Position numbers and translations under genes: made by a program. 47,876 nt of DNA from Candidatus Omnitrophota bacterium (lineage in GTDB: Bacteria; Omnitrophota; Gorgyraeia; Zapsychrales; Zapsychraceae), in the NCBI GenBank assembly GCA_015233405.1, contig JADFXT010000016.1:1-47876 (forward strand), written 5' to 3'. How positions within the stretch are numbered: the first letter of the stretch is position 1; each line of letters starts with the position of its first letter. Below, one piece after another: positions 8,747 to 18,138 of this stretch. The notes under the pieces are model-generated. The model was not told the DNA's origin and did not search any database. It saw only the letters and a program-made list of their open reading frames with translations.

Positions 8747-10465
8747 CTATAGCGCCAGGTCTTTACCAATAGATTCGACCAACGGTGCAATGGTTTCGCG
8801 AGAGAAATCAAAGCGAATACCAGCGGCTTTAAATAGCTCCGGTAACGGCCGCGCCCCCCCAAAAGACAAAGCCTTTTTGTAATCCCGAAGGGCTAAATCC
8901 CAATTGTTTTTCGAATTAAACCAAATCTGTAAAGCGCCTAGCTGGGCGATGGCATATTCAATATAATAAAAAGGCACTTCAAAAATATGGAGCTGCCGAT
9001 GCCAGAGATACGACTCTTCGTCTTTAAGTCCGGACCAATCAACCGTATCCGCGCTAAATCTTTTGCGGATGGCCAGCCACGCGTTCTTGCGCTCTTCCGG
9101 AGAATGCTTAGGGTTTTCATAAATCCAAAACTGAAAAGCATCGACAATCGCCACCCAAACTAAAATAGAAACCATGTCTTCCAGCTGAGAATTATGAGAC
9201 CGCTTGAGGTCTTCCGTGTTTGGATAAAACTGCGACAAAAAGTTCCCGCCTAAAAGTTCCATGCTCATCGAAGCCACTTCGCAAAATTCCATGGGCGCAT
9301 GGCGGTAGGACACGAGCGGGTCCTTCGCGCACAACAACGCATGAAACGCATGCCCAGATTCATGAAGAAGCGTGCGCACATCCTGGTCGATCCCGACTGC
9401 ATTCATAAAGATAAACGGTTTTCTGAACTCATTGAGAGTCGACTGGTATCCGCCTGGAGCTTTGCCTTTACGGCTTTCCAGATCCAATAATTTTTCCTCG
9501 GACATTTCTAAAAACATTTCTCCAAGCTGAGGATCCATTTGACGAAAAATATTCCGGCACCCTTCAATAAGATCCTCAACGCGTTCAAAGGGCTTGAGCG
9601 GCGGCCGGGCCAACACATCGACGGCCAAATCCCATGGACGTAATGTTTCAAGCTTCATATCTTGCCGTCTTTTATTTAAAATTTTTATCCACAACGGTAA
9701 GACTTCTTTTTCAACAACCGCGTGATAGGACTTACACTCTTTGGGCGTGTAATCAAACCGATGAAGCTCCTGAAATTTATAAACACTATAATTCGGATAG
9801 CCGGCATTTTGAGCAATTTTATGACGAAGCTCAACCATCTTTTGAAATATTTCTTCAAGCCGGTCTTTATCCTTGAGCCGGCGCTTGGCTGTTTCCCTCC
9901 ACGCTGATTCTCTTAAAGCCCTATCCGGCTCCAGAAGATATTGCCCCATCTGCGGCAAAGTTTTTTCTTCACCATTAAAGAAAACCGTCATGGCACCGCT
10001 AATGGTTTGATACTCCTGCGACAAAAGCGCCAAGTCCTTTTCCAAGGCCACATTTTCATCCCGAAATAGCTCGACATCAATTTTGATAGCACGGTTATAA
10101 ACTTCATAACGAGTTCTATCCAACGAGAAACTTTTCAGATGTTCAAGATGTTTTTGGTTAAGAACATCTTCCAGAGGTTCAACTGCGGGAGGAATATTCT
10201 CAATAAAGTTTTTGTACATTTCGGCACGTTTTGGGTCATCGGTCTGGCAGGTCATCCGAATATACAAAATGGAACCTTCCTGGTCCAAGGCCGCTTCCAG
10301 TTCTGAACGGTCGAAAATCCACTGTTCCAAATCTTTTTGACAAAGGATCTCTCGCTCCAGAAGCTGTTTAAAGAATCCTTTAATTTCCTCAACATTAAGA
10401 AGGTTCGCCTCTGGCGGGACAAAAGATCTCTTTTGATAAAGTTTTAAATTTTCAAAACCCGTCAT
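8747..10465 (-). CDS. M3 family oligoendopeptidase (PepF-like)
   Basis: The 572-aa zinc metallopeptidase carries the thermolysin-like motif LLHESGHAFHALL (His368, Glu369, His372) with the downstream glutamate in APMEFCEVASMSMELL (about residue 396), the M3 signature. PepF-type enzymes degrade oligopeptides in the cytoplasm; no signal peptide is present. Length matches the roughly 560-600 aa PepF branch better than the larger thimet/Dcp branch. The ATG is preceded by GAGAGGG. It is transcribed divergently from rpmB, sharing a 107-nt intergenic region. Confidence 0.93.
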   Translation of the reverse strand: MTGFENLKLYQKRSFVPPEANLLNVEEIKGFFKQLLEREILCQKDLEQWIFDRSELEAALDQEGSILYIRMTCQTDDPKRAEMYKNFIENIPPAVEPLEDVLNQKHLEHLKSFSLDRTRYEVYNRAIKIDVELFRDENVALEKDLALLSQEYQTISGAMTVFFNGEEKTLPQMGQYLLEPDRALRESAWRETAKRRLKDKDRLEEIFQKMVELRHKIAQNAGYPNYSVYKFQELHRFDYTPKECKSYHAVVEKEVLPLWIKILNKRRQDMKLETLRPWDLAVDVLARPPLKPFERVEDLIEGCRNIFRQMDPQLGEMFLEMSEEKLLDLESRKGKAPGGYQSTLNEFRKPFIFMNAVGIDQDVRTLLHESGHAFHALLCAKDPLVSYRHAPMEFCEVASMSMELLGGNFLSQFYPNTEDLKRSHNSQLEDMVSILVWVAIVDAFQFWIYENPKHSPEERKNAWLAIRKRFSADTVDWSGLKDEESYLWHRQLHIFEVPFYYIEYAIAQLGALQIWFNSKNNWDLALRDYKKALSFGGARPLPELFKAAGIRFDFSRETIAPLVESIGKDLAL

Positions 10466-10494
10466 ATTTCCCTCTCTATTCTAAATTTATTGCC

Positions 10495-10522
10495 TTGACA
10501 AACGGTTGTTTTTCAGTATACT
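10495..10522 (+). promoter_or_regulatory. near-consensus promoter for rpmB
   Basis: TTGACA (perfect -35) and TATACT are separated by 16 nt, 51 nt upstream of the rpmB ATG. This is one of the two best promoter matches in the window, fitting a highly expressed ribosomal protein gene. Confidence 0.75.
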
Positions 10523-10572
10523 TTTAATCTCAACGAACAATTTCTTAACTTTTTAAATAAGGATTTCTGACC

Positions 10573-10803
10573 ATGGCAAAAGCATGCATAATTTGTAACA
10601 AAGGCGCTATTCCCGGTAACAAATATAAAAGACGCGGTATGGCAAAGAAAAAAGGCGGTGCCGGTGCCAAAATCGTCGGAAAGACTCTTCGTCGTTTCCT
10701 TCCTAATCTTCAAAGGATCAAGATCAAGCTAGACGGTACGGTCCAAAGAGCCCTTGTATGCACAAGCTGCATCCAGGCGGGTAAAATCACCAAAGCAGCA
10801 TAA
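10573..10803 (+). CDS. rpmB: 50S ribosomal protein L28
   Basis: The 76-aa basic protein begins MAKACIICNKGAIPGNKYKRRGMAKKKGG and continues with TLRRFLPNLQRIKI, the standard L28 pattern. Cysteine pairs CIIC near the N-terminus and CTSC near the C-terminus make it a zinc-binding (C+) L28. AAGGA lies 9 nt before the ATG. It is the only convincing protein gene on the plus strand in this window and has its own strong promoter. It is followed by an inverted repeat that may end transcription. Confidence 0.97.
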   Translation: MAKACIICNKGAIPGNKYKRRGMAKKKGGAGAKIVGKTLRRFLPNLQRIKIKLDGTVQRALVCTSCIQAGKITKAA

Positions 10804-10818
10804 TATCAAAAAATAAAT

Positions 10819-10920
10819 TCGAAGATCGAAATCCGAAACAAAAAACCTAAATTCTAAATCCAAAAGGGTTGATTCTAGCGTTTAAAATTTGTTTTGGATT
10901 TCGATATTCGTGCTTCGAGC
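10819..10920. repeat. AT-rich inverted repeat of the CGAAATCCGAAACA family
   Basis: ATCGAAATCCGAAACAAA near the left end is inverted as TTTGTTTTGGATTTCGAT near the right end, with CGAAG/CTTCG flanks. The 14-mer CGAAATCCGAAACA recurs at 35214-35227 in the other intergenic member. It fills the space between the convergent rpmB and recJ genes and can fold into a bidirectional hairpin, so a terminator role is plausible. Confidence 0.7.
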
Positions 10921-10922
10921 TT

Positions 10923-12608
10923 TTAATTGTCTGCCAACTTAATATCCTTTAGTTTCAACTGCGGCGTCGGGGCTTTATTCCAGTCGTCAATAATAATTTC
11001 ATACGCTAAATCGATTTTCGCCTTAGGCGTGATCATATCCTGATATTTCGCCATGCCAAATCCAACCGCCGAAATCTTCTGGCTCCCATCCGTCACCCAA
11101 AATTTTAACGTCTCCCGCCCCATGACCATGGGCCGGCTCGTCACGGTCAAATTCTTCGAACAAAAAACAGGGCTCGGATTCCCTTCTCCGTAAGGCTCCA
11201 TGGATTTAATAAGCTGGGCTAATTCTAAATTAATAACGCCTAGATCAATGGCGCAGTCGATTAAAATAGTCGGAACAAGTTTCTTGACCTCCAAAAGTTC
11301 ATCCGCGAGCTGATTGATCTGCTTACGGAGCAAATCAATATTCTCTTCCTTAATAGTTAACCCCGCAGCGCCCTTATGCCCGCCGTAATCCACAAGGAGC
11401 GTCGAACATCTGGACAAGGCCTCATACAAATGGAATCCCTCAATAGACCTGGCGGACGCTGACCCGACGCCATTGTCCGTGGAGATCACGATCGCCGGGC
11501 GGTAATATTTTTCAACTATTTTAGAAGCCACGATTCCCAAAAGTCCCCGATGCCAGCCATCTTTATTAAGCACAATGACTTTCTGGTCATTAAAATTCAC
11601 ATTCTGTTCGATCATCTCTAGCGCATTCTGGACAATGTCTCGCTGCTGACGCTGACGGTCAAGGTTGTGCGCTTCCAAAGCCCTGGCTAACTGCTGCGCT
11701 TGTTTGGTGTCTTCCGTCAGAAAAAGATCCAACGCGGTCTGTGCGGAATCCATACGGCCTGCCGCATTAAGCCTCGGGCCTAAAATAAACCCGACATGAA
11801 AAGGCGAAAGCTCTTTACCGTCGATTTTCGCCACATCCAAAAGGGCCCGAAGCCCCTTGTTCTTTGTGATATGAATCGTCGCCAAACCTTCTTTGACAAA
11901 AATCCGGTTCTCTCCCGTTAGAGGAACCACGTCGGAAATCGTCCCGAGTGCAACCAAATTTAATGTCTCATCCGTCATCTCGCCGGTCAACGCCTGGATC
12001 AACTTTGCAACGGTCCCGACGGCGGCTAAATCCTTGCAAGGATATTCACAATCTTTGCGTTTGGAATTAATGATCGCGAAAGCTTTCGGTAAAAGTTCGG
12101 AAGGCTCATGATGGTCAATGACGATCACTTCAATGCCTAAGGCATTTAACGTCTCTATTTCACTATTGGCCGTGATTCCGCAATCAACCGTAATCAAAAG
12201 GCTCACGCCCTGTTTTTTGGCAATCGGCGCGATTTCATGATTAAGCCCATATCCTTCGTCGACACGATGCGGGATATAATTGATAACCTCCAGGCCTAAG
12301 GCCCTTAGGGTTTTAATCAGCAACGCCGAAGACGTAACGCCGTCCACATCATAATCGCCGTAAATAAGGACACGCTCTTTTTTTCGTCTGGCCTTCTCGA
12401 TCCGCTCGACCGTTTTATCCATATCCTTTAAAAGAAACGGGTCATAAAGGTCTTTACGGCTGACCTGTAAAAATCGTTTGGCTTCAACCGTATCACTGAT
12501 CCCCCGGTTCATCAAAAGCTGGGCGACAATCGCAGGGACCTTCAGCGCCCGACGGAGTTCTTCGACGGCTTTTTTATTGTGTGGATGAATATTCCAGAGT
12601 TTTTGCAT
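10923..12608 (-). CDS. recJ: single-stranded-DNA-specific exonuclease RecJ
   Basis: The product is about 561 aa if it starts at the ATG at 12608 (MQKLWNIHPH); the open frame extends upstream into argS without a plausible start. DHH phosphoesterase motifs are clear: YGDYDVDGVTSSAL, VDCGIT, VIDHHEP and the DHHA1 motif YGGHKGAAGL. RecJ degrades 5' ends of single-stranded DNA in recombination and mismatch repair. No good Shine-Dalgarno precedes the chosen start. It is the last gene of an rsfS-argS-recJ unit, 112 nt after argS. Confidence 0.95.
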   Translation of the reverse strand: MQKLWNIHPHNKKAVEELRRALKVPAIVAQLLMNRGISDTVEAKRFLQVSRKDLYDPFLLKDMDKTVERIEKARRKKERVLIYGDYDVDGVTSSALLIKTLRALGLEVINYIPHRVDEGYGLNHEIAPIAKKQGVSLLITVDCGITANSEIETLNALGIEVIVIDHHEPSELLPKAFAIINSKRKDCEYPCKDLAAVGTVAKLIQALTGEMTDETLNLVALGTISDVVPLTGENRIFVKEGLATIHITKNKGLRALLDVAKIDGKELSPFHVGFILGPRLNAAGRMDSAQTALDLFLTEDTKQAQQLARALEAHNLDRQRQQRDIVQNALEMIEQNVNFNDQKVIVLNKDGWHRGLLGIVASKIVEKYYRPAIVISTDNGVGSASARSIEGFHLYEALSRCSTLLVDYGGHKGAAGLTIKEENIDLLRKQINQLADELLEVKKLVPTILIDCAIDLGVINLELAQLIKSMEPYGEGNPSPVFCSKNLTVTSRPMVMGRETLKFWVTDGSQKISAVGFGMAKYQDMITPKAKIDLAYEIIIDDWNKAPTPQLKLKDIKLADN

Positions 12609-12720
12609 GAAAATATTGTCTAGGGTTAACCTAAATTTTGTATTCGTCTTTTGAGATGCGATTAATTGTAATGCAAAATTGGGGATTACAGTAGGATTTT
12701 TTAAATATCTTGGGGGAAGA

Positions 12721-14400
12721 TTACATTTTTTCCGGAGTCGCGACACCTAAGAGCTTTAGGCCGTTTGCAAAAACGATCTTTGCGCAATTAACCAGCGTCA
12801 ACCGTTCACAAGACAAATCCTTATCCTCGCCGACCACTTTGTGCTTATCATAAAACCGGTGAAAAATGTTCGCGAGATCAAGCAAATAACTCAACAAAGG
12901 ATACGGATCCAACTGCTCATGACAAAACTTGAGCGCGTCGGGAAATTCTCCCAATTTACGAATCAAATCCAACTCTTCCTGCTCTTTGAGCAAATGAAAA
13001 TCTTCCAGCGTCATCCCTAAATTTTGTTCCGCAGCTTTTTTATTAATACTATGAATCCGGGCGTGAGCATATTGAATATAATAAACCGGATTTTCCGGGG
13101 TTTCTTTCTTAGCGACCTCCAGATCAAATTCCAAATGCCCTTCAATATGCCGCATCAAAAAGAAAAATCGCGCCGCATCAACGCCGATCTCATCCATGAC
13201 TTCCCTTAAACTGATATATTGCCCACGACGGGTCGACATCGAGAGAACCTCGCCGTTACGGTAGATCGTCGCCAATTGAATGATCAAAACATCCAAAGAA
13301 TCCTTTGATTTCCCCAAAGCCTGCACGGCCGCTTTGATGCGCGGGATATAACCATGATGATCCGGCCCCCAAATATTGATCAGCCAATCATAACCTCGGT
13401 CAAATTTGTTCTGATGATAAACAATGTCCGGCGCTAAATAGGTATAAGACCCGTCGCTCTTTTTCACCACACGGTCTTTATCGTCGCCAAAATTCGTAGA
13501 TTTAAACCATTCGGCGTTATCCTGGTCATAGACCAAACCCTTTTCACGAAGCGTCTCTAAAACTGTTTCAATTTTATCATGCGTAGCGACCTTCGACTCA
13601 TATAACCAATTATCAAAGAATACGCCAAAGTCGCTTAATTCCGTTTTAATGACATCCAAAAGATAATTGCACGCCCATTGCGACAATTCTTTCGGTTTTC
13701 CCTTAAACTCCTTAAGGGCATCAACACTCTGGATTCCCTTTGCTTCCATAAAAATCCGCGCCATATCCTTGATATACTCGCCCTGATAATAATCGTCGGG
13801 GAATTCAATTTTCTCTCCCAAAATTTCTTCCGCCCTTAAATAAACCGACCAGCCTAAGATATTAATTTGATTCCCGCCGTCGTTAACATAGTATTCTTTA
13901 TCGACATCAAAGCCGAGAAATTTGAGAATGTTCCCCAAGGCATCCCCCACAGCGGCCTGACGGGCATGGGCAACGCTTAACGATCCGGTCGGATTCGCAC
14001 TCACGAATTCAATCAAAACTTTTTTCTTTTCTCCGAGCGTAGATTCTCCGTAAAGGCCCTTTTTCTCAAGGATCGTTGACAATATTTCATAGAATCCCTT
14101 CTGAGAAAGAAAGACATTAATAAATCCCGGGGCCTTGACTTCAACTTTATAAATTTTGTCTTTTAACGGAGAGGCTTGAAGAATGGATTTTATAGACACC
14201 ACAATTTGCTGGGCAATCTCCATCGGAGATTTCTTGAGGATCTTCGCTGACTTTAAGGCCACACTCGAACAAAAATCCCCGTGGGTTTTGTCCACGGGGA
14301 TTTCTAAGTTACTTTCCGGAAAGTTTTCTAAAGAAGGGAATGTTGCTTTAAGTGATTCCTTGATAACAGATTGTATTTGTGTCCTGATATTGTCTAGCAT
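12721..14400 (-). CDS. argS: arginyl-tRNA synthetase
   Basis: The 559-aa class I synthetase charges tRNA-Arg. The segment FVSANPTGSLSVAHARQAAVGDALGNIL carries the family's HIGH-equivalent (here VAHAR), and SMSTRRGQYISL is the KMSK-equivalent, without its lysine, as is usual in many ArgRS. The N-terminal Add-1-like domain and the C-terminal DALR anticodon-binding domain (from about FHLLKEQEELDLIRKLGEFPD) are complete. The start at 14400 lies 18 nt downstream of rsfS with only a weak ribosome site. Confidence 0.97.
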   Translation of the reverse strand: MLDNIRTQIQSVIKESLKATFPSLENFPESNLEIPVDKTHGDFCSSVALKSAKILKKSPMEIAQQIVVSIKSILQASPLKDKIYKVEVKAPGFINVFLSQKGFYEILSTILEKKGLYGESTLGEKKKVLIEFVSANPTGSLSVAHARQAAVGDALGNILKFLGFDVDKEYYVNDGGNQINILGWSVYLRAEEILGEKIEFPDDYYQGEYIKDMARIFMEAKGIQSVDALKEFKGKPKELSQWACNYLLDVIKTELSDFGVFFDNWLYESKVATHDKIETVLETLREKGLVYDQDNAEWFKSTNFGDDKDRVVKKSDGSYTYLAPDIVYHQNKFDRGYDWLINIWGPDHHGYIPRIKAAVQALGKSKDSLDVLIIQLATIYRNGEVLSMSTRRGQYISLREVMDEIGVDAARFFFLMRHIEGHLEFDLEVAKKETPENPVYYIQYAHARIHSINKKAAEQNLGMTLEDFHLLKEQEELDLIRKLGEFPDALKFCHEQLDPYPLLSYLLDLANIFHRFYDKHKVVGEDKDLSCERLTLVNCAKIVFANGLKLLGVATPEKM

Positions 14401-14418
14401 CTTTTAAAAGTTCTTTTT

Positions 14419-14796
14419 TCATTTGGACAAAACTTCTTTGCCTAATTTGACTTTTTTAGCTTGCTGCCATAAATATTCCAGATTATAAAACTCCCTTAAA
14501 TCTTTCTGGAAAATATGCGTAATGACATCTCCCGCATCAAGGACAATCCATTCTGTTGTTTTCGCTTTACGCCCAAACCCCGGAAGAGAGATGCCCAATT
14601 GTTCAAGCCCTTCATCAATGCCTTCTGCGATCGCTTTCACGTGCCGGTCGACATTCCCCGAACAAATCACGAAATAATCGCAGAAATTCACAACCTTCCG
14701 CATATCCAGGACAATAACATCCTCGGCCTTTTTATCAGATGCGAATTGGGCAATATACTGGGCAAGCTTTCTTGAGGTTAAAGACGACTTCCTAAT
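14419..14796 (-). CDS. rsfS: ribosomal silencing factor RsfS, apparent ATT start
   Basis: RsfS binds L14 and blocks subunit joining in starvation. The conserved core DYFVICSG..DRHVKAIAEGI..EWIVLDAGDVITHIF..R.FYNLEYLW is intact. An ATG at 14703 would remove the first helix and strand. In the same frame upstream I read TSRKLAQYIAQFASDKKAEDVIVLD, the family's normal N-terminus. The frame closes at a TAA two codons before an ATT at 14794-14796, which is 9 nt after AAAGGG. No ATG, GTG or TTG occurs between. The full protein is then 125 aa. The start codon assignment is inference from homology and spacing. It leads an rsfS-argS-recJ unit. Confidence 0.9.
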   Translation of the reverse strand: MRKSSLTSRKLAQYIAQFASDKKAEDVIVLDMRKVVNFCDYFVICSGNVDRHVKAIAEGIDEGLEQLGISLPGFGRKAKTTEWIVLDAGDVITHIFQKDLREFYNLEYLWQQAKKVKLGKEVLSK

Positions 14797-14853
14797 CTTT
14801 TAATACCCTTTCCGTCTTAATATTGACACTTCTTGAAGAATTGGATCTTAAAG

Positions 14854-15024
14854 TTATTTCTTTATTTTTGCAGCTTGATCTTTGCTGAGAACTCTCCAGC
14901 ATTCATGCGGGCCTTTTGGGGATTTGGCAACGGCGAAAAAACGGCCGCTTTTTTCTTTGACTTGATATTCGTCTGTTATGAATTTGCCTTTTGTTTTAAC
15001 ATCGTAGAAAGATAACTTTTCCAT
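14854..15024 (-). CDS. small conserved protein (56 aa), MEKLSFYDVKTKGKF type
   Basis: This short gene has a very good ribosome site (AAGGAG, 5 nt before ATG) and a promoter upstream. The product begins MEKLSFYDVKTKGKF and continues with TDEYQVKEKSGRFFAVAKSP, then GPHECWRVLSKDQAAK; it is basic and likely a single small alpha/beta domain. I remember similar short proteins (x-KL-x-FYDVK-x-KKKF-x-TDEY..) in Omnitrophota and related phyla, of unknown function. It lies between rsfS and the M16 peptidase gene as an apparent single-gene unit. Confidence 0.8.
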   Translation of the reverse strand: MEKLSFYDVKTKGKFITDEYQVKEKSGRFFAVAKSPKGPHECWRVLSKDQAAKIKK

Positions 15025-15067
15025 GCTTGCTCCTTCCTTTCTGAAAAAAAGGTTAAATAATGTTAAG

Positions 15068-15096
15068 AGTCTAACTGATAATTTTTATCTTGTCAA
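15068..15096 (-). promoter_or_regulatory. promoter for the 56-aa protein gene
   Basis: TTGACA (perfect) and TAGACT are separated by 17 nt on the minus strand, 44 nt upstream of the ATG at 15024. The match, spacing and position are all good. Confidence 0.65.
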
Positions 15097-15127
15097 TCTC
15101 AAAAAAACTAATTTCCCTTAAAAGGAC

Positions 15128-16402
15128 TCACGCTTTCACATGCAAAAGCCGGTTCATGGCCTTCTCATCTTTCGCTTGAACCGGACCGACAATCGAAAGG
15201 TTAAAACGATCCTTGCATAAAATTTCTTTCGCTACCCGACGGACATCTTCTTTCTTTATTTTCTCAAACTCATGAACGATCATCTTTAAGGTCTTCAGTC
15301 TGTCTCGGGCGACAACACTTTCACCCAACCACAACATGTGATCCATGGTATCTTCCATCCCCAACAAAAGCTGGCCCAATAGATAATCTTTGGCGCGGGT
15401 AAACTCGCCGGCTAACACTCCTTTAGTCCTGATTTTCTCCAGCTCCTTAAGAATAAGACCCAAGGCTTCAACGATTTTATGATTATCCACCCCCGCGCGC
15501 ACCATAAAAACACCCGTATCATGAAAACAGCGAGCACTCGTTCCTATCGAATACGCCAAACCTTTCTTTTCCCTGACCTCCACAAACAAACGGCTCGACA
15601 TGTTCCCACCTAGAATTGTCGCTAAAAGGGTTACGACATGCTTATCTTTATGATTCTCATCGTAAGCCCTCATCCCTAACGCCAAATGCATTTGTTCAAT
15701 GTCCTTTTTGGTATAGATCGTCTTAGGCAGCTCAAGAGCGGAAGGCACTTTCACATATTGCGATTTCGCCAGCTGCTTAAGCTGACCCAATTTTTTCTCA
15801 ACAAGCTCGACGATATGCCGATGCTTTAAATCGCCGCACACGGCCAAAACCGCATTACAAGGATTATAATGAACTCCATGAAATTTTTTTATATCTTCCG
15901 ACGTGACTTTGGACACGGTTTCTGCCGAGCCGGCCAAAGATTCCCCTAACGGATGATCGGGCCACATCAACTGGTCAAGCTTTTCTAACACGACATGCTG
16001 CGGCAGGTCGTGATACATTTTGATCTCTTCAATGATCACCGTCTTTTCTTTGACGAGATCCGCGGGTTGAACTTTGGGGAAAAATACCATATCCGCAAGG
16101 ACATCAAACGTCCGGTCAAGGTATTTGGAAGGGATCTTGGCATAAAAACAGGTTTGCTCCTCCGCCGTAAAAGCATTTAATGTTCCTCCCACGCCTTCGA
16201 TCAATTCCTTGATCGCACTACAGGAATATTTCTGGCTGCCTTTAAAAAGCATGTGCTCGATCACATGGGCGATGCCTTTCTCAGCATTTGCCTCATAACG
16301 GCCGCCGACGCCAAGCCAGAACCCGATCGCGACACTGTCTCTCTGAGCAATATCATGCGTGACTACGCGAAAGCCATTCGATAAAATTTCTTTTCTATAC
16401 AT
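15128..16402 (-). CDS. M16 family zinc peptidase (processing-peptidase-like)
   Basis: The 424-aa protein has the inverted zinc motif HVIEH (residues 46-50, in GIAHVIEHMLFKGS) and the following acidic segment (KTVIIEEIKMYHDLP) that supplies the third ligand. This is the single-chain bacterial group near mitochondrial processing peptidase beta and Bacillus YmxG/MlpA. No signal peptide is seen. AAGGG precedes the ATG by 4 nt. It is 23 nt after the membrane-protein gene and probably ends the long unit that begins beyond the riboswitch. Substrates are unknown. Confidence 0.93.
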   Translation of the reverse strand: MYRKEILSNGFRVVTHDIAQRDSVAIGFWLGVGGRYEANAEKGIAHVIEHMLFKGSQKYSCSAIKELIEGVGGTLNAFTAEEQTCFYAKIPSKYLDRTFDVLADMVFFPKVQPADLVKEKTVIIEEIKMYHDLPQHVVLEKLDQLMWPDHPLGESLAGSAETVSKVTSEDIKKFHGVHYNPCNAVLAVCGDLKHRHIVELVEKKLGQLKQLAKSQYVKVPSALELPKTIYTKKDIEQMHLALGMRAYDENHKDKHVVTLLATILGGNMSSRLFVEVREKKGLAYSIGTSARCFHDTGVFMVRAGVDNHKIVEALGLILKELEKIRTKGVLAGEFTRAKDYLLGQLLLGMEDTMDHMLWLGESVVARDRLKTLKMIVHEFEKIKKEDVRRVAKEILCKDRFNLSIVGPVQAKDEKAMNRLLHVKA

Positions 16403-16425
16403 AAATCCCTTCGCCTTTCTATGGC

Positions 16426-18114
16426 TTAATGTTTAGCGACATAATCGTCCAAATATTCTTTTGCTTGCTCGTGCGTCTTAAACGCCGCAAGCCCGTTCTC
16501 AAGCAAGTAAACAATATAATACTTTGGATGATCTGTCTTTAAAAATCTTGGGAAAAAGAAATAATAGAAATTATTCACATACGGGATTTTTCCTTCGGCA
16601 TCCGTCGTGAAAAGAAGCCGGTAATCGACCTGGCTCCAATACACATCAAAGGAGAAATCCTTTTCCTTTTTATGATCTTCAACAAAACGATTAAGCCTAA
16701 CGACATAGTTTCTAAATGGGGCGGAAGCCCCACGGACTTTTTTATTATATTGATACGTTTGATGGACGCCAACCACCGTAGAGCACGCCAATGCAGAACC
16801 AATCAAAAAGCTCAGAAATCCCATTTTTATACCGACAGGTTTTCTGACCCAAGCAAGCATGGCAACCATCGTAAGAGCAAGAAATATCCCGGGGAAATAA
16901 AAATAGTACAAGCTGGTCCTGATCAAATTTCCTCCCCTGAGGGAAAACCGTCCGAAGAGGATCATCGCCATATACGCAACAAAAAATACCATGACGGTCC
17001 CGGCAATAAAAATCAAGTCTTGTCGTTTGGACCGGTCCTCTGCCAAAGGATGCCGCCTATTTTTAATAAGAACGCTCAGCGCATAAATGAGTGCTAAACA
17101 AATAAGAACTAAATACAGAAAATTGATGGCGGCCCAAATATCCTGGGAACCTGCCGTATGCAGAGCGCCAGCTTGTTTTAGAAAATTTATACGCGAAGAC
17201 GAAAAAACCAACTCAGTCCGCAAAGACGGATTAAGAAAAATTTTCAAAAAATAAGGGAACAAAAAGCCTTCGCTTAAAATCACGGAAAGAAAACAAACCC
17301 CGGACCAAATCCCCCCTTGTTTCACGACGACTGACACAGGGATTTTTAGGCCCATTCGGACTCCATAATCCCAAAGACTTAAAACCGCATATAACATGAC
17401 CGGTAGAAGCAGAATCCAAAGAGATTTAAATTGTCCGACGGTCTTCTCTTTGTCTTCCCTGGGAAGGATAAATCGCCGATGAAAATAAATTGCCGCAATA
17501 AAAACAAAACAACAAAAAAGACCAAACTCATAGGTAAAACATCCCAATGTTAAACACCCCAGTATCCACCAAAGTTCTTTTGTCTTTTGCTGTCCGTCCA
17601 GGATATAAATAATAAAGTGATGAAATGCCTGTAAAAAAAATATGAGAAATAAAAGATACCCCACAATATGATGCCAGATGACCATTTCCGCACTTAAATA
17701 CCAGACAGAAAAACTCAAAACAAAAAATCCGGCCAAAAGACCGGGCATCAACAAATAAAAAATTCGCAAAAGTTGAAATAAAACAATCAAGTGAAGGACA
17801 AAACTTGTTATCTGCCATAACGTAAAATTGTATTGAAAAAACCATCGTTCCAAAGAGAGAAACATATAAAGACACGGGCGAAAAAGCATCTGGTCGCCTA
17901 TCCCGAGTTGACGCGTACGCGTATACGAGTAGGCAAACCGGGTCAGGTCTTTAAACTGGTCGAACTTGGCTGTTTCCGCCAGAAAACAAAGATGGTCGGC
18001 TCTGGCTATGTGGAAAAACGACGGGAAAAAGACATAGAGATTGACCAAAGTGATGATAGAGAAAGACAGAAAGAATAAAATTTTATTCTTTTTATTTTCG
18101 GGGAAAATTTCCAT
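16426..18114 (-). CDS. polytopic membrane protein, possible GT-C-type glycosyltransferase
   Basis: The 562-aa protein has roughly ten to twelve hydrophobic segments, a long first extracytoplasmic loop containing ARADHLCFL after the first membrane helix, and a soluble C-terminal tail of about 90 residues (NRFVEDHKKEKDFSFDVYW onward). This arrangement suits the GT-C superfamily of lipid-linked sugar transferases, in which an acidic residue in the first loop is catalytic, but I see no family-specific motif. It lies 24 nt after trpA. Treat the glycosyltransferase idea as a guess; membrane location is secure. Confidence 0.75.
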   Translation of the reverse strand: MEIFPENKKNKILFFLSFSIITLVNLYVFFPSFFHIARADHLCFLAETAKFDQFKDLTRFAYSYTRTRQLGIGDQMLFRPCLYMFLSLERWFFQYNFTLWQITSFVLHLIVLFQLLRIFYLLMPGLLAGFFVLSFSVWYLSAEMVIWHHIVGYLLFLIFFLQAFHHFIIYILDGQQKTKELWWILGCLTLGCFTYEFGLFCCFVFIAAIYFHRRFILPREDKEKTVGQFKSLWILLLPVMLYAVLSLWDYGVRMGLKIPVSVVVKQGGIWSGVCFLSVILSEGFLFPYFLKIFLNPSLRTELVFSSSRINFLKQAGALHTAGSQDIWAAINFLYLVLICLALIYALSVLIKNRRHPLAEDRSKRQDLIFIAGTVMVFFVAYMAMILFGRFSLRGGNLIRTSLYYFYFPGIFLALTMVAMLAWVRKPVGIKMGFLSFLIGSALACSTVVGVHQTYQYNKKVRGASAPFRNYVVRLNRFVEDHKKEKDFSFDVYWSQVDYRLLFTTDAEGKIPYVNNFYYFFFPRFLKTDHPKYYIVYLLENGLAAFKTHEQAKEYLDDYVAKH

Positions 18115-18138
18115 TTTTATATTCTTGGATGGGCTTTA

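Noticed and set aside
9220-9907. Several plus-strand ORFs opposite the M3 peptidase gene
   Set aside because: They are antisense shadows of a gene with clear motifs and have no plausible starts.
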